A DNA stretch of 64,000 bases from assembly GCF_041260155.1 (NCBI RefSeq), contig NC_091938.1, positions 15,553,719-15,617,718 of the forward strand, given 5' to 3'. Both the position numbers and the translations under genes were made by a program. A model generated the notes under the pieces. It made no database searches. It was given only the letters and a program-made list of their open reading frames with translations, and was not told where the DNA came from. The DNA is from Ptychodera flava. Taxonomy: Eukaryota > Hemichordata > Enteropneusta > Ptychoderidae. Below, in pieces: positions 32,541-43,520 of the stretch; positions within the stretch are counted from its first letter, which is position 1; each line of letters starts with the position of its first letter.

Positions 32541-35500
32541 CTGAAATAAAAAGAAAAAGACAATGATGTGAACCTTGAATTGTCTTTTGTCGGAATAAGG
32601 GTTAAACACCCGCCCGACAAACGCATTGTTGAATTGACGATGAATTACATGAAACTGTATGATCTCGCCATAATACATTTTCTACTTTGAGTCAAAGTCC
32701 TGCCAACGCTTAGTGAAGCAGTACATGGTCCTGAAACAACGTATTTTTCACAAAATATGGAATCTAAATAAGTCTTTCATTCGTTTCACATTTAAACTTG
32801 TCATCATATTTTTGATATATTCTCTCCATTCAAAGACTAACATTAACATTAACACAATAAAAGAAACTGAACAATACCTTTAACTGTCAAGAAACCACTT
32901 TGTGACCGTGGATTAGCTTGGTCATGGCTACATCTCCAAGTTCCTTCATCTTCTGACGTAACACTTTTTATCAGTAGGTTGTATTCGCCGATGGAGAAAT
33001 TGCCGAAGACCTGACAGTTTGGAAGGAATGCCTGGTCGCCCTCTGACACCGCATGTGTTTCCCCATTTCTTGTGTGTTCCCACCTCGGTTTTGGGTCGTC
33101 TTTATCCAGGCTTGTCAACCAACAGGATAGGCGTACTTCTCCACCTATTGTTGCATTAACATCTTCTGGAGAACTCTCCCATTCAGGACTGACTGTATGA
33201 AGTAATAAGCCACACATTGGTAATGTATAGTGTTATAGTTTAACATTTTCTAATTCTTTCGCAATTTTAGTTAATTAAAATTTAATAAGTCACTACACCT
33301 TTTGTCATGCAAACTTTTCAATAAACATGTTACATTTAATACCTGAACATACTTGTAAAGTATTTGAGCATATGGTGTTTTATCATGATAGTTAAGGCAA
33401 CCTTCTGAGGTTTATCTTAATATTTGTCATTTCCTCAATACGTGTCGTTGACATTATTGTAAATGATATTATAGCTTTGTCAATACAAGTGAAATTTGTG
33501 ACGTCATCCCCAAGATTATTATTGATAATGTATCCGATTATCAAGCATCTTGGCCCCAGATATTTTCTACATCTACAAATACACTGGCATCGCCAAAACT
33601 ATAAAATAATAGCAGTAATGTACCCCCTTCTGGCCCAAAATGGAATAAAGCAATCTTTGCACTCCATTATGTACTCAGTTTCGCCTCGTACGTTATGCTG
33701 TGCAAAGTTTGCGTTCGTCCATTACGGGTCAACAGGGAGTACATTATTGCTTAAATAAGATGGTTGGAATAGTAAATCTCCCTGATGAGCAGAGCTGAAA
33801 AAGGAGGGTACTCTTCAAGGTAAAAGTTAAGTTCATTGATTTTTGAATATAGTTTGCGATACCACTTTTGAAGAGAGCATCGAATATAGTCTTGCAGCAA
33901 GAAAATTAGAATGTTCCAAACAAAAGTTATCACGTAATCCTTTCGCACTCAATCATCAACTCTTTCTTGTTAATTTTTTCAGATGTTGCCCTGTTCACGA
34001 ACCCTTCAAGTTTGCCATTATCTAATACATCCGAAGTATGAACTTACATCATTGCTGAAAAGCAAAGTCATTTAAGTATTCCATTTTGGCAAAATCGGAC
34101 GTAGAGTTCAGAGTTCGCCTCACCCAATCTCTACGTCTCATAAAATAAGATTGAATTAAGAACTGTAATTACCAGATACTTTCAGAGTTGCACCGCGTAT
34201 CTGTGGGACAGCCTGGACATGGGTACACTGCCAAACTCCTTCATGTTTGTGCGTTATGTTCTGTATCAGAAGGTTGTACTCGCCGCTGTCGAAGTTGCCA
34301 TACACCTTACAGCATTCAGAAAATGATTCGCCACCAATTGAGATGATAGTTTTCAGCGTTCCATCGATTTTGTGTTCCCATCTCGGCAGAGGTCCATCCT
34401 CACTTAACCCGGTCAACCGACAGTGAAAACTAACATCTTCACCAACGTTTCCCTCCTTATCTTCTGGAACCACTGACCACACAGGATTATCTAAATATCA
34501 AGACACAATGCATCACTGGCACTGACTTTATGATTGCATTTTGATTCATTTGAGACCATTTCGGGTAAATTTGATGTATTGGGGACGGGGCTAACAAACT
34601 CAAAGTGTTCAAATTATTCTAATGTGCCTTACAAATTTGTGGTTGACAGAAAAAATACGATGTAGTAACAACGCTGTGTTTGGTGTGAAGCAAGATTTAC
34701 AGGGACTGTTATTGATAATGATCAGGATAACAAAAGTGTCCTGTAATCCAAAATGCCAAGTAGCTTATACATGTAGCACGGGTAATTTGAAAGTGGGCGC
34801 CAACTTCCAGGTAAGACTTTCGATATATTTCCACATCAACACGGCACATGTTCATAGGCTAGGCAGCGCGGTCGGGGTAGGGGCAGCTGGAGCGATCGCC
34901 CCGACTCCAGTTTTTCAAATCCCTGCACGTGCACACCTTCCCTCTAAAAGTAATAAAATATAATTTCTGGTTTTCATTTCGTCAAAAGATTGCGGCCCAA
35001 TGCGTCATCGTATCGCCACACGAGGAACAAACACTGTGTTAAACTGTGTCACTAGACGAACCACTGATATAGCTGTGCCAAGTTTGCAATGAACCAAATG
35101 CACCTTTGTATAAAGTTTTGTAAATTTGATTAAGTCAAATCAGATATATATCCCTCATTAGGAAAGTTCATTAAATATGCAAATCAGCAACTTTCTTTCA
35201 TGTTACCCTTAATGCCTCTCACAGCTGATATACCTTGATGTGATCAACATTTGTAGCAAATCTCATCAAATTCTGTGCAGTCGTTCTCAATGTATATCCG
35301 TTCTTTCTAAAATCACTAATTATGCAAATGAGCAAAAAGTAAGCAAGCCACACCCACCAAAAACTAATCAGATCTTGCCATTTGCAAACTGAATGTATGT
35401 ACCAGATTTGATTCTGATCTGACGAGCAATTTTGAGATATCTTGCGCACAGACAGACAGACAGACAGACATCGCTGCGACATTAGCCACGTGTATGAACA

Positions 35501-38500
35501 CGTGAGCTAAAAAACGAATATTTCTGTGTCCACTACACGAGGATATCAGAAGACCTATTTGCCTTTGAAATGGAGATTAAATGTACATAGAATAAGCTTA
35601 TTGAACATTTGTCTTCACAAAATGAATATACAGTCTGTCAACTACCATTGTATTTATTAAACACTTAAAAAGAAGAGAAGTTTACCAGATTTACCAAGAT
35701 TTTAGATTTATATATAACTCTATTTGTTTGTTTTGGATTTTTTCCTTAACTACATATTGTTAAAACACGATTTATTTGGAACTTTTGTACTTTCCATCAA
35801 ATTTAGTTATGGACATTGTCAAGCTAACTTTTGATTCTATTTCTGTAAAATTCTGTGCGAGAGGCTGAGGCCCACCACTGTTGAGATAAAGATTGACAGC
35901 GATTTTCAAACCGCCATCGCCATTTCTGGCGTAGTTTTTCGTAGTTTTTCGCCACCGTGACACGTTAATCTTTAAACAAATCTCCTAAAAGTCTGTCAGT
36001 TTCAACATGTAAGTGCATTTGCTGGAATGCGAGCCTGTGTGTAACCTTTTCAGCGTCCTCTTATACAGTGAATGCCGCCGTTGCCATGCCCCTTTTTATA
36101 GGGGAGTTGCGCCTGTGTTTGCAAACAACAAACGTCTCTATGACGTTGCTATTGTGCGCCAATCGCGCTGGACCTCACCCTAGAAACCATCAGCGGCGTT
36201 ACGGTATTATCATACCGTATTTCTTCGCGTCACCGCAGAGCAGAGCCAGAACATGTAAACGATGGGATGGGCAGTTTCCCGGGCAAACCACCTGCCAAAT
36301 TTCGCAAACATCTTGGCTAATTTGCATATTGTATTGTATTGCAGATCAGCCAAACGGTAAACGAGATCCATGTTGTTTACTCGGATATTTTAAAACAATA
36401 CTCAATATGTTTGTCCAGTAGTCGGAAATTTCAGCGTCAGGCAAAGCATACGATAGCCTGATAGTCTGTCCAAAGTTGATCTTTTTTTAGACTCTGATTA
36501 TTGCGGTGATAGCGAATGTTCTGCTGTAAAAGAGCCTTTACAAAGTGTTTCAAAAAACTTTACTGAAGTTGTAAGGCTTGTAAGTCGGTACAATGGTGAT
36601 ATAGAACTGACTGCCAACAAGATCGAAAAATAAGGCTATCGATATTGCGAAAACACATTCGGTCGTATACTTAGTATTTTCGAGGCTGATAATCAATACA
36701 GCGAAAGTCAATGGACGTGTTGCGCTTACATCGCGAGTACATCAAGTTCGTAGGTGTACTACTTGAATGTAGGTGTAGTTACGTTTATTCAGGAATTACA
36801 AAATATGATTGTCGTGGTGTTGTTGAGCTTGATTTACACTCCTCACTCTTATGTTTATATATTTTGGTGTCTGAGTGCTGGCTGTAAATAAGTCTATGCC
36901 CGTGCTATAATTATCTTGAAAAAATTATGGACAAGCGATGGCCAAACACAAATGAACTATTAACATAGATCGAGTTCAAGGAAGGTCAACACAATAATTC
37001 TACATGGCAAAGGTCAACTCAAGTCTACATGGCAAAGGTCAACACAATTAATTCTACACGGCGAAAAAAAACCGCACAAACTCGCTAGGCGCAGGCGTAC
37101 TCGCAACGGTACGAGCCAGTGTAACATCAATCCAAAGTAACAAAATATACTGTAGACGAGTTATCAGGAGGATTCAAAGTAAAGGGTACGATCTGTTTGT
37201 TAGCTTTAAACTTGAAGTTGTCTTAAAAACAAATTATTTCTTTCGTGTAAGCCATATTTTCCGATGACCGCGCTGTAGGAAACAAATTTATGACAACTCC
37301 AAAGAATCACCTGCCATGTCAATCCAGTGGATTCGGCGCCAATTTTTTGTCGAATAATATCGAGGCAAATCGGCAATAACGTACACTGTAGCAGAGAAGA
37401 AGGAACATTCTCAATTTCTATATCACTGTTACGAGATCTAGATCGAGAAACGTCAGTCTTCTGATTTTACATTCATGTACAAGTCGAATACCATCGGCAA
37501 AACTTGGGCGTGCTATATTTTCGAATGTTACCAATCTTTGAAAACTTAAAATACATGGAATATCGGCATCAGCTCTGTGATGGTCTCATTATTAAGTAAC
37601 GACAAAGAGTGGTACGGTAAATATTATACTGTATCTCTCCGCGTCACCGCCAAGCGATCAGAAGATGTAAACGATATAGTGGGCAGTTTCCCGGGCAACC
37701 ACCTACCAAATTTCGCAAACATCTCGCGTAATTTGCATATTGTAATTGTATTGCAGATCAGCGAAACGGTAAACAAGATCCATGTTGTTAACTCTTGATA
37801 TTTTAAAACAATATTTAGTCGGAAATTTCAGCGTCCGGCAAAGCATACGATAGCCTGATAGTCTGTCCAAAGTTGATCATTTTTTAAGACTCTGATTATT
37901 GCGGTGATAGCGAATGTTCTGCTGTAAAAGAGCCTTTACAAAGTGTTTCAAAAAACTTTACTGAAGTTGCAAGGCTTGTAAGTCGGTACAATGGTGATAT
38001 AGAACTGACTGCCAACAAGATCGAAAAATAAGGCTATCGATATTGCGAAAACACATTCGGTCGTATACTTAGTATTTTCGAGGCTGATAATCAATACAGC
38101 GAAAGTCAATGGACGTGTTGCGCTTACATCGCGAGTACATCAAGTTCGTAGGTGTACTACTTGAATGTAGGTGTAGTTACGTTTATTCAGGAATTACAAA
38201 ATATGATTGTCGTGGTGTTGTTGAGCTTGATTTACACTCCTCACTCTTATGTTTATATATTTTGGTGTCTGAGTGCTGGCTGTAAATAAGTCTATGCCCG
38301 TGCTATAATTATCTTGAAAAAATTATGGACAAGCGATGGCCAAACACAAATGAACTATTAACATAGATCGAGTTCAAGGAAGGTCAACACAATTAATTCT
38401 ACATGGCAAAGGTCAACACAATTAATTCTGACACAGGTCAAAAAAAAACCGCACAAAACTCGCTAGGCGCAGGCGTACTCGCAACGGTACGAGCCAGTGT

Positions 38501-41057
38501 AACATCAATCCAAAGTAACAAAATATACTGTAGACGAGTTATCAGGAGGATTCAAAGTAAAGGGTACGATCTGTTTGTTAGCTTTAAACTTGAAGTGGTG
38601 ATGTCTTAAAAACAAATTATTTCTCTCGTGTAAGCCATATTTCCGATGACCGCGCTGTAGGAAAACAAATTTTATGACAACTCCAAAGAATCACCTGCCA
38701 TGTCAATCCAGTGGATTCGGCGCCAATTTTTTGTCGAATAATATCGAGGCAAATCGGCAATAACGTACACTGTAGCAGAGAAGAAGGAACATTCTCAATT
38801 TCTATATCACTGTTACGAGATCTAGATCGAGAAATTTCAGTTTTCTGATTTTACATTCATGTACAAGTCGAATACCATCGGCAAAACTTGGGCGTGCTAT
38901 ATTTTCGAATGTTACCAATCTTTGAAAACTTAAAATACATGGAATATCGGCATCAGCTCTGTGATGGTCTCATTATTAAGTAACGACAAAGAGTGGTACG
39001 GTAAATATTAACTGTATCTCTCCGCGTCACCGCCAAGCGATCAGAAGATGTAAACGATATAGTGGGCAGTTGCCCGGGCAACCCCCTACCAAATTTCGCA
39101 AACATCTCGCGTAATTTGCATATTGTAATTGTATTGCAGATAAGCGAAACGGTAACAAGATCCATGTTGTTAACTCTTGATATTTTAAAATAATACTCAG
39201 TATGTTTGTCCAGTAGTCGGAAATTTCAGCGTCCGGCAAAGCATACGATAGCCTGATAGTCTGTCCAAAGTTGATCATTTTTTAAGACTCTGATTATTGC
39301 GGTGATAGCGAATGTTCTGCTGTAAAAGAGCCTTTACAAAGTGTTTCAAAAAACTTTACTGAAGTTGTAAGGCTTGTAAGTCGGTACAATGGTGATATAG
39401 AACTGACTGCCAACAAGATCGAAAAATAAGGCTATCGATATTGCGAAAACACATTCGGTCGTATACTTAGTATTTTCGAGGCTGATAATCAATACAGCGA
39501 AAGTCAATGGACGTGTTGCGCTTACATCGCGAGTACATCAAGTTCGTAGGTGTACTACTTGAATGTAGGTGTAGTTACGTTTATTCAGGAATTACAAAAT
39601 ATGATTGTCGTGGTGTTGTTGAGCTTGATTTACACTCCTCACTCTTATGTTTATATATTTTGGTGTCTGAGTGCTGGCTGTAAATAAGTCTATGCCGTGC
39701 TATAATTATCTTGAAAAAATTATGGACAAGCGATGGCCAAACACAAATGAACTATTAACATAGATCGAGTTCAAGGAAGGTCAACACAATTAATTCTACA
39801 TGGCAAAGGTCAACACAAGTCTACATGGCAAAGGTCAACACAATTAATTCTACACGGCAAAAAAACCGCACAAACTCGCTAGGCGCAGGCGTACTCGCAA
39901 CGGTACGAGCCAGTGTAACATCAATCCAAAGTAACAAAATATACTGTAGACGAGTTATCAGGAGGATTCAAAGTAAAGGGTACGATCTGTTTGTTAGCTT
40001 TAAACTTGAAGTTGTCTTAAAAACAAATTATTTCTTTCGTGTAAGCCATATTTCACGATGACCGCGCTGTAGGAAAACAAATTTTATGACAACTCCAAAG
40101 AATCACCTGCCATGTCAATCCAGTGGATTCGGCGCCAATTTTTTGTCGAATAATATCGAGGCAAATCGGCAATAACGTATACTGTAGCAGAGAAGAAGGA
40201 ACGTTCTCGAATTTCTATATCACTTTTACGAGATCTAGATCAAGAAACTTCAGTCTTCTGATTTTACAATCATGTACAAGTCGAATACCATCGGCAAAAC
40301 TTGGGCGTGCTATATTTTCGAATGTTACCAATCTTTGAAAACTTAAAATACATGGAATATCGGCATCAGCTCTGTGATGGTCTCATTATTAAGTAACGAC
40401 AAAGAGTGGTACGGTAAATATTATACTGTATCTCTCCGCGTCACCGCCAAGCGATCAGAAGATGTAAACGATATAGTGGGCAGTTTCCCGGGCAACCACC
40501 TACCAAATTTCGCAAACATCTCGCGTAATTTGCATATTGTAATTGTATTGCAGATAGGCGAAACGGTAAACAAGATCCATGTTGTTAAACTCTGGATATT
40601 TTCTCTTCACAAGAAATATTATTTTCATGTAAGCCACATTTTCCGATGGCCGCCGTGCAGGAAAACAATATTTTATGACAACTCCAAAGAATCGCTTCGC
40701 TCGGTGGATTCGGCGCCAATTTTTGTCGAATAATATCGAGGCAAATTGGCAGTAACGTATATGCAGCAGAGAAGAAGGAACGTTCTCAATTTCTATTAAG
40801 TGTTACGAGATCTAGATCGAGAAACATCAGTCTTCTGATTTTACATTCATGTACAAGTCGAATACCATCGGCAAAACTTTGGCGTGCTATTTTCGAATGT
40901 ACCAATCTTAAAAACATGGAATATCGACATGGGCTCTGTGATGGTCTCATTTTTAACGCAACGACAAATAGTATTACATACCTGCAAAAGTGCCAAAGAA
41001 AGTCATGGTAGATAAATAAACGAAGATGCAGCATGCGCGGGCGACCAGGCGACTCAT
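32368..41057 (-). CDS. Ig gene B: signal peptide, two Ig domains, transmembrane segment (4 exons)
   Basis: Four exons on the minus strand: 41057-40982, 34490-34173, 33192-32878 and 32540-32368, all phase-1 junctions with GT-AG ends. The predicted protein has 293 residues: a 25-residue signal peptide (MSRLVARACCIFVY..FA), Ig 1 (DNPVWSVVPEDKEG to ATLKVSG; HEGVWQC), Ig 2 (VSPEWESSPEDVNA to FLTVKG; DEGTWRC), a short acidic stalk, a transmembrane segment rich in Val/Ile, and a basic tail KYCRRNPQEQPHLRARNHEQVS. It should be a type I surface protein. The tail has no Tyr motif. The last codons contain CAG|GTGAGC, a good splice donor, so a longer tail from further exons is possible. Intron 1 (6.5 kb) carries a 1.4-kb tandem repeat. 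It is a paralogue of gene C, in tandem with it. Confidence 0.83.
32878..33192 (-). CDS. Gene B exon 3 (second Ig domain)
   Basis: It has 315 bases, phase 1 to 1, between CATACAG and GTATTG. Cys in VRLSC and WRCSH, Trp in PRWEH, plus an additional Cys in NCQVFGNF. Confidence 0.88.
33751..34035 (-). pseudogene. Possible decayed terminal exon between the two Ig exons of gene B
   Basis: After GGATGTATTAG a phase-1 frame reads DNGKLEGFVNRATSEK and stops at ERIT. In another frame directly afterwards comes the hydrophobic VITFVWNILIFLLQ followed by a basic tail (YRKLYSK). This is the layout of a terminal exon (stalk, membrane segment, tail) with one frame disruption. Its place matches a similar remnant in gene C (49372-49586). 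A chance hydrophobic frame cannot be excluded. Confidence 0.35.
34173..34490 (-). CDS. Gene B exon 2 (first Ig domain)
   Basis: It has 318 bases, phase 1 to 1, between ATATTTAG and GTAATT. Cys in VSFHC and WQCTH, Trp in PRWEH, and a Cys pair in ECCKVYGNF. It shows the family DGPLPRWEH block. Confidence 0.88.
34491..35100. other. Gene B intron 1, proximal part
   Basis: No feature recognised. A short GC-rich patch lies at 34860-34915. Confidence 0.4.
35100..35510. repeat. Dispersed-repeat-like unit ending in (CAGA)n
   Basis: AT-rich sequence with repeated ATGCAAAT-type blocks, then a (CAGA)n run at 35449-35470 and a CACGTGTATGAACACGTG palindrome followed by AGCTAAAA. The (CAGA)n tail and terminal palindrome are typical of repeat-family ends in invertebrates. 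The family is not identified and no second full copy is in the window. Confidence 0.4.
36190..40610. repeat. 1.4-kb tandem repeat inside intron 1 of gene B
   Basis: About 3.2 copies of a unit of about 1398 bp. The marker GTCGGAAATTTCAGCGTC occurs at 36421, 37818 and 39216. The copies differ by few substitutions and small indels. One unit contains the blocks TTTGCATATTGTA, GATTATTGCGGTGATAGCG and GGTGTACTACTTGAATGTAG. Diverged relatives of the same blocks sit in intron 1 of gene C (50340-50640), so the unit is ancestral intron sequence that was amplified only in gene B. The last partial copy passes into 40611-40980, which leads up to exon 1. ORFs inside are repeated by the amplification and look non-coding. 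Confidence 0.88.
40982..41057 (-). CDS. Gene B exon 1 (signal peptide)
   Basis: It has 76 bases: 25 codons and one base, ending CACTTTTGCAG|GTATGT. Hydrophobic core CCIFVYLSTMTFF. It aligns with exon 1 of gene C (MSRLVAR against MNRFIAR). Confidence 0.85.
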
Positions 41058-41260
41058 ACAGCAATCGGCTTCGAACAGCTACTGATCCATATCTCCTTAA
41101 AACACGTAACTCTCTTATCTGTGGAAATCCGGTCACGACCTGCGACAGTGATCTGCGATTCAAAACTGCGACCTATAATAAACTGCAACATGTCGCCCTC
41201 GTGCAGATATTAAGGGACTGATCGCCTGTTGTTGTAGAGTGTGAATATCAAACATCGGAT
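41058..41260 (-). promoter_or_regulatory. Upstream region of Ig gene B
   Basis: The first 60 bases upstream of the ATG (GGATCAGTAGCTGTTCGA and AAGAGAGTTACGTG) match gene C; farther out the sequence differs. The promoter of B has therefore diverged from A and C beyond the 5' UTR, which may mean different expression. Confidence 0.5.
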
Positions 41261-41572
41261 TTTACATGTAACGCCGTGCATTACACGGTCAGTTTATATT
41301 TGATGATGATAATGGAGAACTAAACGCGTATTGGCTCGAAATCCAGCACCATATGCATTGTTTGCGTGAAATAAATGAGAAAATGCAAAGAAAAGGCGCT
41401 TTACAATATGCTTGAAATAAATCGAATATCAAACTTTGGTGTAGAACAGGAAAGTTTCATATGTCTATTTTCATGTATGGTGTTGACCTTGAACTGGCGT
41501 CACAAGTCAGACGTCTATGCCAAACATAATTTCTCCATGTCATTTCTCCGTCGCTCACAGTACGCGCGACTT

Positions 41573-41728
41573 GCCCTTTTCCAATCTGATTAAAATCAGA
41601 TGTAGAGTACGGCTACGCCTTTACTTACGCGGTATTCTCTTGCTGTAGCCTGTCGACAGCAAGATAATACCGCGTAAGTAAAGACGTAGCCGTACTCTAC
41701 ATCTGATTTTAATCAGATTGGCCCTTTC
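41573..41728. mobile_element. 140-bp hairpin MITE with 8-bp target duplication
   Basis: CAATCTGATTAAAATCAGAT, then GTAGAGTACGGCTACG, then TTTACTTACGCGGTATT pair almost perfectly with the inverse sequence that ends at 41720; only a short CGACAG-containing loop remains. GCCCTTTT (41573-41580) and GCCCTTTC (41721-41728) are the likely target duplication, suggesting hAT. The near-perfect arms suggest a young copy. Confidence 0.82.
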
Positions 41729-41867
41729 AAACTATTTCTCAGCCTAATACGTCCAACTTTCACTCCTTTAGAACCTAAGTATCAAGACATTGTTTTTATC
41801 CATAAGCTGGACCAAGTTCTAGTACGCACCACAGACCCAGACGTTGGTGGTTGTTGTTGTTATTTGT

Positions 41868-42198
41868 ATTGTTGTTTATGTTTATATTAGTCGTGTTGTT
41901 GTTGGTAACCAATAAAACTCAACGAAAATAATTATTGTGTTGTTGTTGTTTCAAACATAATGTAGATATCATAAAAACACGACAAGGACACTATCATTAT
42001 TTGATCCAATGCAACTCTCTCTAAACGCACAGGCAGAGAGAGTACGTTGGGAGAGAGTTGCATTGAGTCAAATAATTATAGTGTCTCAGTACATCTACAT
42101 TACGTTTGAAACAACAACTGTTACACAATAGTTATATTCGTTGAATTTTATTGGTCAACAACAACAACACGACTAATATAAACATAACAACAACAACA
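41868..42198. repeat. Foldback repeat with CAA/TTG-rich ends
   Basis: Arms of about 150 bp pair in inverse order: ATATTAGTCGTGTTGTTG, CAATAAAA-T-CAACGAA, GTTTCAAACATAATGTAGAT and CAATGCAACTCTCTC each have a complementary partner. The loop is about 22 bp. It continues into a (CAA)n run to 42235. No target duplication was seen. Confidence 0.78.
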
Positions 42199-43072
42199 AC
42201 AACAACAAACAACAACAACAACAACAACAACACAATCAAACTTCTTGATCCCCTGTGATTGCACTGGCAACATGAAAGTCGAGTTAGGGCAGATACACGA
42301 CAAATGCCATGCTTAGCACAATATTTTCTCACGCTGCGCTCTGACAAGCATCCTGCGTCTGGATAAAGACTTTGGAAATAGCTGCTGATATAGTGATATA
42401 TCACATCTGTAACTTTTCCGGAATCAGGAAATGCCTTTATGTAAATATCATCGACTGACAGCAATTCTAGATCCATAGCTGTCCTTGTGCCAGACTTTCA
42501 GATCACTCCTGAATAAACAGTGTCTCAAATCAGTGGCACATTTGGGCCAACCAATCGACCAATTTGCACCTTCAAAAAAGAAAATCAAAATGGAGCTATT
42601 TTCAATTTTCAAATGGTTTAATTATCTGATTATTAACTTTTAGGCCTATTTTTGATTTAAAATCCTTAGGCTTGAAATCCATAACGAAATGCGCTTCAGA
42701 CATAATTTACCATGTCTTCAAGTTCTATAATTTCCAATCGAAATATGGTTGGCCTAAAAATGCCACGGATTTCTCATCTCGTCCTCGCGAAATTTTAATT
42801 TTCGAATTCGTTCACAAATTCACAACGATTTATGTAAAAATTGTTTCAAAACGTCATTTCCTTAAGCCCGAAATCCGTAACGAAATGCAATTTGGACATA
42901 CTTTTCTTTGTCTTTCTATGATTTTCATATATATATATACACACATACATACATCATACATACATCATACATACACACATAAATATTTATGACATTACGA
43001 ATTCTAGTAGTGAAATCAATAATGATATCACATTTAATGTTGTATATTTTTCAGTAAACAAGTATAAGCTTT
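42199..43072. other. No gene seen; (CAA)n and (CATA)n runs
   Basis: A (CAA)n run (42185-42235) and a (CATA)n run (42935-42985) bracket AT-rich sequence. A stretch with the repeated phrase GAAATCC-TAACGAAATGC (42676 and 42880) suggests a small internal duplication. Confidence 0.45.
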
Positions 43073-43076
43073 ATAT

Positions 43077-43146
<70 letters not shown>

Positions 43147-43520
43147 TTTCAATCCTCAACAATGTGTAACCGTACTCTCTGTGCCAAAGTTCAGAGGTTG
43201 CCATAAAGCCATTATGGTGATAACGGGAGGGCACATTGTATACATTTTGTGTATACTTATACACTGCTTAGCAGTTAGAGCACTTTGAGATTGTTGGGCA
43301 GCCTCTTGCGTAATATAAGGGCGTTCACTGTGGCACTATGCTTCGCTCATGGTACGTATTGCCGTTAGAGCACTCTGGTGAGTCCATATTTTCAATCTTC
43401 AACAATGTGTAACCGTACTCTGTGTGCCAAGTTCACAGGTTGCCATAAAGCCATTATGGTGATAACCGGGAGGGCACATTGTATACATTTTGTGTATTTT
43501 GCTCACTGCTTTAACAGTAG
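43073..43520. repeat. (TA)n array followed by a duplicated 250-bp unit with tRNA-like motif
   Basis: (TA)n at 43073-43146 leads into two copies of a unit of about 245 bp (from about 43147 and 43388) containing TTCAACAATGTGTAACCGTA, CATTATGGTGATAAC and GTTAGAGCACTCTGGTGAG. A third, partial relative lies at 46131-46316. GTGGTTAGAGCACTCTG resembles a tRNA D-arm/A-box, so a SINE is possible, but I find no clear B box. Confidence 0.6.

Noticed and set aside
37577-40733. Repeated 68-119-codon frames in the 1.4-kb units
   Set aside because: Frames differ between copies after small indels, and the sequence is intronic in origin; no constraint is visible.
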